A DNA stretch of 64,000 bases, taken from NCBI RefSeq assembly GCF_030915445.1, contig NZ_CP133264.1, positions 3,162,001 through 3,226,000 on the forward strand. Reading direction: 5' to 3'. The notes under the pieces were generated by a model. It ran no database searches. It saw nothing but the letters and a program-made list of their open reading frames with translations, and was not told where the DNA came from. Each line of letters starts with the position of its first letter. Position 1 is the stretch's first letter. The DNA is from Clostridium sp. OS1-26. Its GTDB lineage: Bacteria; Bacillota; Clostridia; Clostridiales; Clostridiaceae. Below are positions 50,996 to 59,439 of the stretch, piece by piece. Made by a program: the position numbers and the translations under genes.

Positions 50996-53549
50996 ATGAA
51001 TAATTCAAAATATCAAATTAAAAATACTATAAGTAAACAAATATAAATTAATTTATATGCCATTGTTCATCGGATTGCTCGCTATCCTTGCAATAAGTAC
51101 AATTAGTTATTACACAAGTAAAAATTTGCTGTTAACGCAGATGAAACAAAATGGAGTAAACCTTGCTAGACAAGCTATTCTACAGGTAGAAGAAAATACT
51201 GTTTCATTAGAAATGGTTAATAAAATGATAGAAGAAAAAATTAGAATAGTTGGAAAAGATGTAATGATAGATCAAAAAAATTTAAGTAATGATCTATTGA
51301 AAAAAATCGCAAAGGATCTAGGTGTAGACGAAATATACTGGTATTCCCCAGAAGGAACGATTATTTATTCAAATATTGATGCCTATTTGGGCTGGACGGC
51401 ATTAAAAGGTCATCCTGTAGAAAACTTTAGAATAAGTAGAAAAAATGAATTGATGGAAGGAATAAGAAAGGATACAGAATCAGATAATTATAATAAATAT
51501 GGATACTTAAGAAATGCTGATGGTAGCTTTATTCAAATAGGTATAAGAGCTAATGAAGTCGAAAAACTCACACGTAAATTTAACTATCAAACTTTAGTAG
51601 AAAAATTAGCGCAAGAAGAAAATATCGTTCATGTACTTTTGGTTGACAAAAATTTTAAAACTATTGCAGACTCTAATATAAAAGATGTAGGCATTGTATA
51701 TGACAAGGATAAAGAGCAAGAAATGCAAGAGGCGCTAAAAGGGAATATATCTACGAAAGATTCATATTACACGAAAGCAGATACAAAAGTATTGACAATA
51801 TATTTTCCTGTGACTCAGAATGGAGAAATCAATAACGTTCTTGTACTAAGCCTTTCTACGGGAAAGGTTTATTATTCCATTTATATGCTTTTTATAAGGT
51901 CATCTATTATAGCAATTATAATGGTTTTAATGCTTTTATGGGTGAAAAATAAAAATATTATTAAGCCAGTAAACCAATTAAATCAATGCATTAACCAAGT
52001 TGATATAGAAAAAAATATAAAATATAGATTATCTTTAGTAGAAGGTGATACTTTTTTAGGAGTAGCTTCTTCCATAAACAATATATTAGACAAGACAGAG
52101 GACTATTTTTTTCAAATAAAAGAACATCAGCAAGAATTAGAAGCATCAAACGAAGAAATATCAGCAACCTATCAACAGTTAGCAGCATCAGATGAAGAGC
52201 TGAGAGCTCAATATGATGAAATACAAAACTATACAGAAAAACTAGAAGATTTAAAGGAAAAATTAGAATACATTGCTTATCATGATTTTTTAACAGATCT
52301 ACCGAATCGAAGAAAGTTTATAAAAAAATTAGAAGAAGAAATAAGTGAAAATAAGTCTGGTGTGGTAATGCTGCTAGATCTTGATAACTTTAAAGGGATT
52401 AATGATACTCTAGGTCATAGCTATGGCGATAAAGTATTAAAAAAAGTGGCAGAGGAGCTTGAAAATATCAAAGATGAAAGAATGTTTGTATCAAGATTTG
52501 GTGGAGATGAATTTTTTGTTTTAATCGAAGGCGAAAAGGATGCTGCTGAAATTGAAAATTATGCTAAACGAATAACAAATATATTTAAAAATAAGCTAAT
52601 AATTGAAGAGGAGGAAATCTATATAAGCTGTAGTATGGGGATTACTCTATATCCTTTTGATAGCCATGAAGTTATTCAATTGCTTATGAATGCGGATATG
52701 GCTATGTATAAGGTAAAGAATGCAGGGAAAAATAGCTATATGTTTTTTAATGAAACAATGACAGAAAAATTACGGGAAAAGCTTAAAGTAGAAAGAATTT
52801 TAAGAGAGGCTATAAAAAAAGATGAATTGAAACTATTATATCAGCCACAAGTATGTACATTTACAGGAAAAGTTGTTGGCTTCGAAGCTCTTTTAAGACT
52901 AAAAAATAGTTCTATATCCCCAGGGCAGTTTATACCAGTAGCAGAAGAAATGGGGATGATTATAGAACTTGGAAGATGGGTAACGAAAGAGGCAATCAAC
53001 CAAATAAGCATGTGGAAAAAGAAGGGTTTTGATATAAAGCCTATTGCTATTAATTTTTCTGCAAAACAATTAAATGACTTAAATTATATAGAGTTTCTAG
53101 AAAATACATTAAAAGAGGCAAATGTAGAAGCTAAGTATATAGATATAGAAATTACGGAAAGCATATTTTTAGAAAAAAAAGAAGAAACTATAGTATTTGT
53201 TAATCAATTAAAGGCATTAGGAGTAAAAATTGCGCTAGATGATTTTGGTACAGGCTATTCCTCACTCAGTTATTTAACCTTTTTACCAGTAGATAAAATA
53301 AAGTTAGACAAGTCCTTAAACGATAAATTTTTGGAATTAGAAAATATAAAGGTAATGTACAGTTTAGTTTCTCTTGCCCACAGCTTAAATCTAGAAGTAG
53401 TAGCAGAAGGTATAGAGGAAGTATCACAATATAGATCTCTAAAGGTAGCTAGTTGCAACTATATCCAGGGATATCTTTTTAGCAAACCATTAGAGATTGA
53501 GGAAGCAGAAAAAATATATCATGATAATTTTTTAGACAAGATTCATTGA
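50996..53549 (+). pseudogene. GGDEF-EAL cyclic-di-GMP protein, frameshift near the N-terminus
   Basis: The gene starts at ATG 50996 with AAGGAG upstream (M-N-N-S-K-Y-Q-I-K-N-T-I-S-K-Q) but shifts frame around 51036-51041, in an A-rich run with one extra A. Thereafter it is open for 830 residues from ATG 51057. Order: TM1 (about 20-42), extracytoplasmic Cache-like sensor, TM2 (about 300), coiled coil, GGDEF domain with intact R-F-G-G-D-E-F-F-V, EAL domain with G-F-E-A-L-L-R and D-D-F-G-T-G-Y-S-S. Both enzymatic motifs are intact, so it could make or break c-di-GMP. If the shift is real, translation might start at ATG 51057. Confidence 0.85.
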
Positions 53550-53577
53550 TTTTTCAAAGAAAGAGAAGTAATAAAAT

Positions 53578-54366
53578 ATGAGATTAGATAAATTTTTAGC
53601 AGAGTCATCCATTGGAAGAAGGAAAATGGTTAGGACTTATATCAAAGAAGGTATGGTGAAAGTAAATGGAGATGTGATAACAGAACCTGCAATAGAAATT
53701 AAAGAGAGTTCTGATGTTATTGAGTATCTTGGTAAAGTAGTTGCTTATACTGGAAAAGTATATTATATGTTTAATAAACCTGCTGGCTGCATTACTGCAA
53801 GAAAGGATACAGTTAATAAAACAGTATTTGATTTTTTTGATAATGTTAACATGAATGGAGTATTTCATGTTGGAAGATTAGACAAAGATACAGAAGGATT
53901 ATTGTTACTTACCAACGATGGTGAATTTGAACATCAATTAATGTACCCACAAAAGCATGTTGAAAAAACTTATTTTTTTTGGGCGTTGGGTTCTTTAGAG
54001 GAGGAAGATAGGAAGCAATTAGAGCAAGGAATTTACATCGGAAAAGGTGAAATACTAACGAAACCTGCAAAAATAGAAGTGAAAAAATGTGGAATGTATA
54101 AAGAGTTTAAGCATGAAATGCCTATTGAAAATTTATACAATATAGATTCAAACCATTATAATCAGCCCGTCGTTTCTGGATATCTTACTATTTCAGAGGG
54201 TCGTAAGCACCAAGTGAAGCGTATGTTAAAGGCAGTAGGCTGTTATGTGGTGTATTTAAAGAGGGTTGCCATTGGCGGATTAATGTTAGATGAATCATTG
54301 AAAAAAGGTCAGTATCGATTCTTAACAGAAGTGGAAATTCAAAATCTATTGGGAGAATATTACTAA
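53578..54366 (+). CDS. 16S rRNA-type pseudouridine synthase (RsuA family)
   Basis: A 262-residue protein: S4 RNA-binding domain 1-60 (R-L-D-K-F-L-A-E-S-S-I-G-R-R-K) and RsuA/RluB-type catalytic domain with G-R-L-D-K-D-T-E-G-L-L-L-L-T-N-D-G (catalytic D102). It ends S-E-G-R-K-H-Q-V-K-R-M-L-K. RsuA-class enzymes modify one uridine in rRNA. Length is slightly long because of an insertion around 160-200 (K-C-G-M-Y-K...). It starts 28 bp after the GGDEF-EAL gene. Confidence 0.93.
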   Translation: MRLDKFLAESSIGRRKMVRTYIKEGMVKVNGDVITEPAIEIKESSDVIEYLGKVVAYTGKVYYMFNKPAGCITARKDTVNKTVFDFFDNVNMNGVFHVGRLDKDTEGLLLLTNDGEFEHQLMYPQKHVEKTYFFWALGSLEEEDRKQLEQGIYIGKGEILTKPAKIEVKKCGMYKEFKHEMPIENLYNIDSNHYNQPVVSGYLTISEGRKHQVKRMLKAVGCYVVYLKRVAIGGLMLDESLKKGQYRFLTEVEIQNLLGEYY

Positions 54367-55073
54367 GTAAAAATAAATAAATTTCAAACCTAGCAAGCTT
54401 GAGATATTTTATAACAGGCATTAAGGCCGCTATTAAAATTGTTAGTATTCCTAACTTATTGCATATGATTTTGTGGCTTACCATAGATTGCAAGAAGATT
54501 GAAAAAAATAAATATTTAAAATATACACAATATATTGACAATTTAGATGCGTGGAATTATAATAATATCAAGATAACTAAATTAGTTATTAAAAAATATT
54601 AATCAAAAACATACTTTTAGTTTTTAAAGTAGCTAATTTTAAACTGAAAGTAAATATAAAAGAAGAGAGGTGAGTCCACCAAAACAGTAGGTAACCCAAA
54701 TGTGTGATTAAATTAATTTTTAAGTCAAGAACTCAAATTAAATTTATTTTTGAAAAAATTTTGACTCAGTAATTTTAGTTTTTAGTTTAGATTAAAGTTA
54801 TATGTCCTTTGTTTATTTAAATGTTCAATAGTTATTCTAAGTTCAATGAGTTTAGTTTAAAGAATTCAAGTTAGAAAGAGTATGAAAATAGTCAGTAAGT
54901 TTTAAATTTAAACCAATAAGAATTAAGTCTGAATAATTATAGAAATTTTTCTTACTATAGTGAGGATTGAGTTACAAAGTTAATTAATCAAGTTGAATTG
55001 AAAGATTTAGATGTCACATTTAGGAAAAGTGTTTAAGGTGATTATTATTTGAAAAATAAGTTTGTAAAAGGAT
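54367..55073. other. Long AT-rich intergenic region without convincing genes
   Basis: About 700 bp. A 67-codon frame (54399-54602) has no ribosome site and no family resemblance. A short stretch near 55000-55040 reads Q-V-E-L-K-D-L-D-V-T-F-R-K-S-V then stops, possibly a relic. No repeats or RNA motifs recognised apart from the terminator that follows. Confidence 0.5.
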
Positions 55074-55125
55074 AGAAACCAGAGCACCTAAATTAGTATT
55101 ATAGGTAATCTGGTTTCTGTTTTGT
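55074..55125 (+). terminator. Intrinsic terminator
   Basis: Outer stem AGAAACCAGA / TCTGGTTTCT and inner stem ACCTA / TAGGT, followed by GTTTTGTT. No intact gene precedes it. Confidence 0.75.
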
Positions 55126-55133
55126 TAGATATT

Positions 55134-55395
55134 CTATTTTATTACTAAGTCTCTAAATATTTTAACGTCTTCTTCACCAATGAGTTTTAAAGAAAATATC
55201 GCATCACAATTTAAAAAGATTTCTTCTCGAGATGCGGTTTTACAGCCGACCGCTTCATTTTTCATCGCTTATGCCTAAACTCATTCCAAAATTATGTTCT
55301 ACTATAAGTTAGTTATTAAAGTTATCTACATGTTCAGGCAATAAATCTACTCGTCTTTCACCGGGAAAGCTTGGAATGATAAGACCTAATTTCAT
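55134..55395 (-). pseudogene. N-terminal remnant of an alanine dehydrogenase/N5-carboxyethyl-ornithine synthase-like gene
   Basis: From ATG 55395 the minus strand reads M-K-L-G-L-I-I-P-S-F-P-G-E-R-R-V-D-L-L-P, then V-E-H-N-F-G-M-S-L-G-I-S-D-E after a stop. In another frame it continues S-R-E-E-I-F-L-N-C-D-A-I-F-S-L-K to TAG 55134. The E-x-R-V-x-L-L-P and G-x-x-L-G-I-S-D motifs are typical of the alanine dehydrogenase/PNT N-terminal domain. About 90 of 300 residues remain with several disruptions. Confidence 0.65.
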
Positions 55396-55466
55396 ATTCT
55401 TATACCTCTATCTTAATTTAGTGAAAATTTCAATTTGAATTTTATCATCAGTATTTACAGGTTATG

Positions 55467-55495
55467 TTGAACTTAACCAAAACATATGATATAAT
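55467..55495 (+). promoter_or_regulatory. Promoter of the thiW-thiM leader
   Basis: TTGAAC (55467-55472) and TATAAT (55490-55495) at 17-bp spacing, about 8 nt upstream of the first riboswitch. Confidence 0.75.
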
Positions 55496-55500
55496 TTTCT

Positions 55501-55592
55501 TGAAAAGGGGAGCTTGCGCTGCAGGCTGAGAGGAAGTGTATGCTTCGACCCATAACTTGATTCGGATAATGCCGACGTAAGGAAATATTTTA
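55501..55592 (+). promoter_or_regulatory. TPP riboswitch (THI element), canonical
   Basis: Contains the conserved TPP aptamer parts in order: GGGGAGC, the pyrimidine-sensing GCTGAGAGGAAG...CTTCGACCC, and the pyrophosphate-sensing GATTCGGATAATGCCGACGT followed by AAGGAAA. It binds thiamin pyrophosphate and would reduce expression of thiW-thiM when TPP is plentiful. The hairpin at 55626-55661 is its probable terminator. Confidence 0.93.
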
Positions 55593-55625
55593 GTTATACT
55601 ATTTTCGTATATTTTTATGAGTATA

Positions 55626-55661
55626 AATGGGATATGCCTTGTTCGGTATATTCCATTTTTG
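55626..55661 (+). terminator. Riboswitch-controlled terminator (first TPP element)
   Basis: AATGGGATATGCC / GGTATATTCCATT with TTGTTC loop, allowing G-U pairs, followed by TTTTTG. Position directly after the first aptamer suggests it is the expression platform. Confidence 0.65.
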
Positions 55662-55723
55662 TGCTTCAAGGAGTAATTCTTGGTGAGCGGAGGGGGAGCG
55701 CCCTGCGCTTTATGGCAAAGTAC

Positions 55724-55823
55724 AACTAAATAGCGAGGGAACTTGTGTTTCAAGGTGAGAGGAAGCTTTTGAGCTTCGACCGACCGATATGATCAATGTC
55801 ATATAGGAAATTGCTATTTGGTT
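55724..55823 (+). promoter_or_regulatory. Second, divergent TPP-like riboswitch
   Basis: P1 AAATAGC / GCTATTT closes a domain containing GTGAGAGGAAG...CTTCGACC as in the first aptamer and a shortened GATATGATCAATGTCAT followed by ATAGGAAA. Against the canonical aptamer it changes GCTGAGA to GGTGAGA and ATAATG to TCAATG. The segment ATGTCATATAGGAAAT (from 55797) is perfectly complementary to ATTTCCTATATGACAT (55855-55870). The latter can alternatively pair with GGGAAATAAA just before the thiW ribosome site, giving a switch. Confidence 0.72.
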
Positions 55824-55905
55824 ATGCTAAAATTATGCCTCGCTTGTGGTGTTTATTTCCTATATGACATTTTGGGAAATAAATATTATTAAGGAGGTTT
55901 TTATT

Positions 55906-56475
55906 ATGGAAAGAAACTCAAAATTATTAAAAAAACTTATGCTGGCAATGATGGTAGCAATGGGAGTTGTAATTTCACCGATTCTTCGAGTTGAAGGAAT
56001 GTGTCCTATGGCACATTTTATTAACATCGTATGTTCTGTCATTCTTGGACCCTGGTATTCATTGCTTTGTGCTACACTAATTGGTGTGATAAGAATGGCT
56101 CTCATGGGAATTCCACCTCTAGCTTTAACGGGTGCAGTTTTTGGAGCCGCTTTATCTGGAATTTTGTATAGAGCATCTAAAGGCAATTTGATTTTTGCGG
56201 TTATAGGTGAGGTCGTAGGAACTGGTATTATAGGAGCTATAGTCTCATATCCTGTTATGACACTTATTTGGGGGAGAACAGGGCTTACATGGATATTCTA
56301 TGTTCCGTCATTTATTATGGCCACACTTATTGGAGGAACAATTGCATTTGTTTTCCTAGGAGCATTAAGCAGAACAGGTATGCTTGCAAAAATTCAGAGA
56401 CGTTTGGGGGCAGAAGTTTATGATAAACCAAGAAGTAACAATAGACAACCTATTGCAAATAAGACAGAGTGTTAA
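55906..56475 (+). CDS. thiW: ThiW, ECF transporter substrate-binding component for a thiamin precursor
   Basis: A 189-residue membrane protein with five to six helices. M-L-A-M-M-V-A-M-G-V-V-I-S-P-I-L-R-V-E-G and P-M-A-H-F-I-N-I, and G-A-V-F-G-A-A-L-S-G-I-L-Y-R are typical of ThiW. It is the S component of an ECF vitamin transporter and is predicted to bind hydroxyethylthiazole, the substrate of ThiM encoded next. ATG 55906 follows AAGGAGG; leader contains two TPP-type aptamers. The ECF module (A, A', T) is encoded elsewhere. Confidence 0.92.
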   Translation: MERNSKLLKKLMLAMMVAMGVVISPILRVEGMCPMAHFINIVCSVILGPWYSLLCATLIGVIRMALMGIPPLALTGAVFGAALSGILYRASKGNLIFAVIGEVVGTGIIGAIVSYPVMTLIWGRTGLTWIFYVPSFIMATLIGGTIAFVFLGALSRTGMLAKIQRRLGAEVYDKPRSNNRQPIANKTEC

Positions 56476-57250
56476 ATTAAAAAAACCTCTTATCCACTGT
56501 ATTACAAATCCAATTTCAATAAATGATTGTGCAAATATGGTGCTCGCTGTTGGTGCAAAGCCCATCATGGCTGAGCACCCATTAGAAGTTGCTGAAATTA
56601 CCTCCGTTTCTAAATCTCTTGGGGTTAACCTTGGGAATATAACAGATATCAGAATGGAATCTATGCTGATTTCAGGTAAAACAGCTTTTGAAAAGAAAAT
56701 TCCACAAATAATTGACCTTGTAGGTGTGGGCTGCAGTAAGCTTCGCCTAAATTATGCAAAGAAATTTATTTCAGAGTGTCGTCCAAGTGTTATTAAGGGT
56801 AATATGTCTGAAATAAAAGCAATCTGTGGTATAAAAAGCAGTGCAAAAGGAATTGATGTTGGAGCAGGTGATGTTGTAACAGAGCAAAATTTTGATGAAA
56901 ATATAGAAGTGCTAAAGGCGCTGTCGCTGCAAACAGGTTCTGTTATTGTAGTAACAGGAGTGGTAGATATAATAACAAATGGTACTCATACATATTTAAT
57001 AACAAATGGCTGTGAAATGCTTTCAATGGTAACAGGGACAGGATGTATGCTTACCGCGCTTATAGCAAGCTATATTTCATCAAAGAGTATACTGGAGGGC
57101 ACTGTTCTTGCAATAGCTCTTATGGGGATATGTGGTGAACTTTCTCAGCATGTTAAGGGCACTGGAAGTTTTAGAACTGAGCTTATAGATAATATGTTTA
57201 GTATTTCTGATGATATGATAATAAAAAAAATAAGATGTAAATTAAAATAA
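56420..57250 (+). CDS. thiM: Hydroxyethylthiazole kinase ThiM
   Basis: A 276-residue ribokinase-fold enzyme with K-K-P-L-I-H-C-I-T-N-P-I-S-I-N-D-C-A-N near the start, A-K-P-I-M-A-E-H-P-x-E and the C-terminal M-V-T-G-T-G-C-M-L-T-A motif with the catalytic cysteine. It phosphorylates 4-methyl-5-hydroxyethylthiazole for thiamin salvage. ATG 56420 lies inside the end of thiW (56-nt overlap) with GGGGG upstream, so translation is coupled. Controlled by the tandem TPP riboswitches. Confidence 0.95.
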   Translation: MINQEVTIDNLLQIRQSVKLKKPLIHCITNPISINDCANMVLAVGAKPIMAEHPLEVAEITSVSKSLGVNLGNITDIRMESMLISGKTAFEKKIPQIIDLVGVGCSKLRLNYAKKFISECRPSVIKGNMSEIKAICGIKSSAKGIDVGAGDVVTEQNFDENIEVLKALSLQTGSVIVVTGVVDIITNGTHTYLITNGCEMLSMVTGTGCMLTALIASYISSKSILEGTVLAIALMGICGELSQHVKGTGSFRTELIDNMFSISDDMIIKKIRCKLK

Positions 57251-57340
57251 AAAGAGATTATATTTTTATAAAAGGCATGTAACATTTTATTTTATTTGAA
57301 ATATTATGATAAAGGGACTAAAAATTAAGGAGGTTACTTA

Positions 57341-57745
57341 ATGAGTAACTATAGAAATAATGATAAAAGTGATTCATGCCCTAATATAATACATTACTGT
57401 CCATATAGTGCTAAACATCAGTTTCAATGTCCATTTAGTAATTTTTACAGGCAAGGGTTAGAAGGATTTCAAAGACAGCAGCAAGGTCCACCAACAACAC
57501 CGCCACCTAGTTTTACTCCTCAGCTATCGGATGTACCAGAGGTAAGTTTGATGGCAGTGGATTCTGGAGCAATAGCACCTTGTGTATATAGATTTTCATA
57601 TATATGGCTAAACAATGGCCAATCCTTCTGGGCATATCTTGTATATGTAGGAAGAACATCAGCTTCTGGTTGGAGATATATAGGAGGAAGATGGGTATAC
57701 TTTGGGGTGGATTTAAAAGAAATTAAAAACTTTATTTGCTATTAG
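57341..57745 (+). CDS. Hypothetical protein with conserved C-terminal Y-I-G-G-R-W-V-Y-F-G motif
   Basis: A 134-residue protein. The N-terminal 60 residues are low complexity and Cys/Pro/Gln-rich (C-P-Y-S-A-K-H-Q-F-Q-C-P-F, Q-Q-Q-G-P-P-T-T-P-P-P). The C-terminal half, A-P-C-V-Y-R-F-S-Y-I-W-L, V-Y-V-G-R-T-S and W-R-Y-I-G-G-R-W-V-Y-F-G-V-D-L, recurs in Bacillus and Clostridium proteins of unknown function as I recall. Composition is that of a surface or spore-associated protein but no signal peptide is present. AGGAGG precedes ATG. Confidence 0.7.
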   Translation: MSNYRNNDKSDSCPNIIHYCPYSAKHQFQCPFSNFYRQGLEGFQRQQQGPPTTPPPSFTPQLSDVPEVSLMAVDSGAIAPCVYRFSYIWLNNGQSFWAYLVYVGRTSASGWRYIGGRWVYFGVDLKEIKNFICY

Positions 57746-57801
57746 TATTATAAAAAATTACTATAACTTAGATGGTAAAATGAAGTAATATCTATACTTT
57801 T

Positions 57802-57842
57802 AGGCCCTCAATGTAGTTAACTACACTGAAGGGCCTTTATTT
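57802..57842. terminator. Bidirectional intrinsic terminator
   Basis: Stem AGGCCCTCAATGTAGT / ACTACACTGAAGGGCCT, near perfect, followed by TTATTT; shared by convergent genes. Confidence 0.88.
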
Positions 57843-57863
57843 GAACATATTTAGCAGTTATAG

Positions 57864-59066
57864 TTAATACAGAGAAATCAAATTTGTACCAGGTATAGAT
57901 GCAAACATTCTTGAAGAAACAAATTTTTGACCATCCCAAGAGAGCAAGTTTTCAATATAACCAAGAGTGTCGCTATTAGTGATACCAATAATACGCTGGA
58001 AAGCAAGTAAATCATAAGCATTAATTTTTTCATCATTTACAATTGGAACTAATGCACCTAAAGCGAGGACTTCTCCCTGTACAGGTTTCTTTAATTTACC
58101 TTTTTCATCGTAATATTGAGATACATAATCATAGCCTTTATAGCTTACGTCTAATGTAAAAAGCTTATTTAGCATAACATTACCTACATCAACTTTATAG
58201 AGATCAGCATAATCTACTTTATACTTATATTCTTCATTGTACTTGTCAAAGTTGAAAATTTCTTGAAGATTATTATTTTTAAATGAATAAAGATAGAAGA
58301 AGCCATATCCACCGCTGCCACCTGAATCAATGCTTACTTTTATATCATCTATATTATCCTTTGTAAAGTCACCAAGAAATAATCTAGGATTATATCCTGA
58401 ATTAAATGCAGGAGTAATGGTTTTTGTCTCATTTGTACGTCCATCCTCAATTACAACAATAATGTTGTCAGTAAAAACTCCTGTAGCGCCTTCTGGTTTG
58501 CTGCCGTACAGAGATACCTTATCTGGTATAACATCTCCAGTTACATCGCCGATTTTTATATCAAGTAAATATGTGTTTTGACGAAAAGATTTTATATGAG
58601 GATATCTACGAGAGCTTCTAATATAATAGTGTGAAAAAGTTCCCCAATTTTCTATTCTATTAAATTGCGGGTTTGTTGACATGAAGTGGACTATTATTGG
58701 AGCATCGTTTAATTCAGGATGTGCACTAAAAAATTTTTTATCGCCATATTGGATAGCTTCTAAGACGAGTGGTAGTTCGCGTCTAAAAATATGATTTCGT
58801 ATAGCTGTTGCTCCTGAGCCAAATTGTCCATCTACATATAAATACACGTAAAAAAGATATTGGTCTCCAACCTTAATCCATTCACTAAGCACTTCATCTC
58901 TCATAGCGTTAACTTTATCATAGGCATATGTTAATCCAATAGTTAAGAAAAGTTCTGCAGTTATATCAGAATGGGTAAGTGTGTAGCGTCTGGGTATAAT
59001 AGATTCTGTAGTAGTAATCCCTTCTCTAAATTCTACTGAAAGTTTTTCAGGGTTTAATTTGCTCAT
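57864..59066 (-). CDS. STAY-GREEN (Mg-dechelatase family) protein fused to a VCBS/FG-GAP-like region
   Basis: A 400-residue protein. Residues about 5-145 match the STAY-GREEN family: P-R-R-Y-T-L-T-H-S-D-I-T (25-36), M-R-D-E-V-L-S-E-W (55-63), R-R-E-L-P-L-V-L-E-A-I (95-105), N-R-I-E-N-W-G (136-142). Plant SGR extracts Mg from chlorophyll a; bacterial homologues exist in non-photosynthetic lineages. Residues about 165-300 (D-I-K-I-G-D-V-T-G-D; L-F-L-G-D-F-T-K-D-N-I-D-D-I-K) are VCBS/FG-GAP-like repeats with calcium-type D-x-D loops; the rest is unassigned. No signal peptide. A tetrapyrrole substrate is inferred. GGAAGGAAT precedes ATG. Confidence 0.82.
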   Translation of the reverse strand: MSKLNPEKLSVEFREGITTTESIIPRRYTLTHSDITAELFLTIGLTYAYDKVNAMRDEVLSEWIKVGDQYLFYVYLYVDGQFGSGATAIRNHIFRRELPLVLEAIQYGDKKFFSAHPELNDAPIIVHFMSTNPQFNRIENWGTFSHYYIRSSRRYPHIKSFRQNTYLLDIKIGDVTGDVIPDKVSLYGSKPEGATGVFTDNIIVVIEDGRTNETKTITPAFNSGYNPRLFLGDFTKDNIDDIKVSIDSGGSGGYGFFYLYSFKNNNLQEIFNFDKYNEEYKYKVDYADLYKVDVGNVMLNKLFTLDVSYKGYDYVSQYYDEKGKLKKPVQGEVLALGALVPIVNDEKINAYDLLAFQRIIGITNSDTLGYIENLLSWDGQKFVSSRMFASIPGTNLISLY

Positions 59067-59439
59067 TTAATTCCTTCCTTTAAATATCTCTCATGAGAGT
59101 ATTATATGATGGTTACAGTTATTATGTTAGCAAATCCTTCTGGTTCTAAATAGAGTTCAATTTTCTAGTTTGAAACCCTATATTCACGTTATTCATATGT
59201 TTGGAATATTATGTACTGTACCAATTTGAGGTAGGAGGAGATGTTTCTATATCCCGCAAAAAGGAGTAGGTGCATAAAATAACTATGAGAGGCCAAGTGT
59301 CATTGAAGGGTTAAGCATGCTCTACATGAAATTGGGGATATGCTTGGTCACATAGAAAAAGCTCTTCTTGTCCTAAATCTTAATGATAAGGGTGAGGTAA
59401 TTGAGGAAAGGAAAATATCAAGAAGTGAAAGCAAGAACT
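59067..59439. other. Intergenic region with an unidentified truncated coding relic
   Basis: After about 240 bp without features, an open frame 59307-59456 reads H-A-L-H-E-I-G-D-M-L-G-H-I-E-K-A-L and L-N-L-N-D-K-G-E-V-I-E-E-R-K-I. It looks like real coding sequence without a start and is cut at the point where the GC-rich peptidase gene begins. The family was not recognised. Confidence 0.45.

Noticed and set aside
54399..54602. A 67-codon plus-strand frame in the long gap after the pseudouridine synthase
   Set aside because: No ribosome binding site, no recognisable motif, strongly AT-driven residue composition; treated as chance.
55448..55753. A 101-codon minus-strand frame opposite the thi leader
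   Set aside because: It lies antisense to the two riboswitches, whose conserved RNA motifs explain the sequence.
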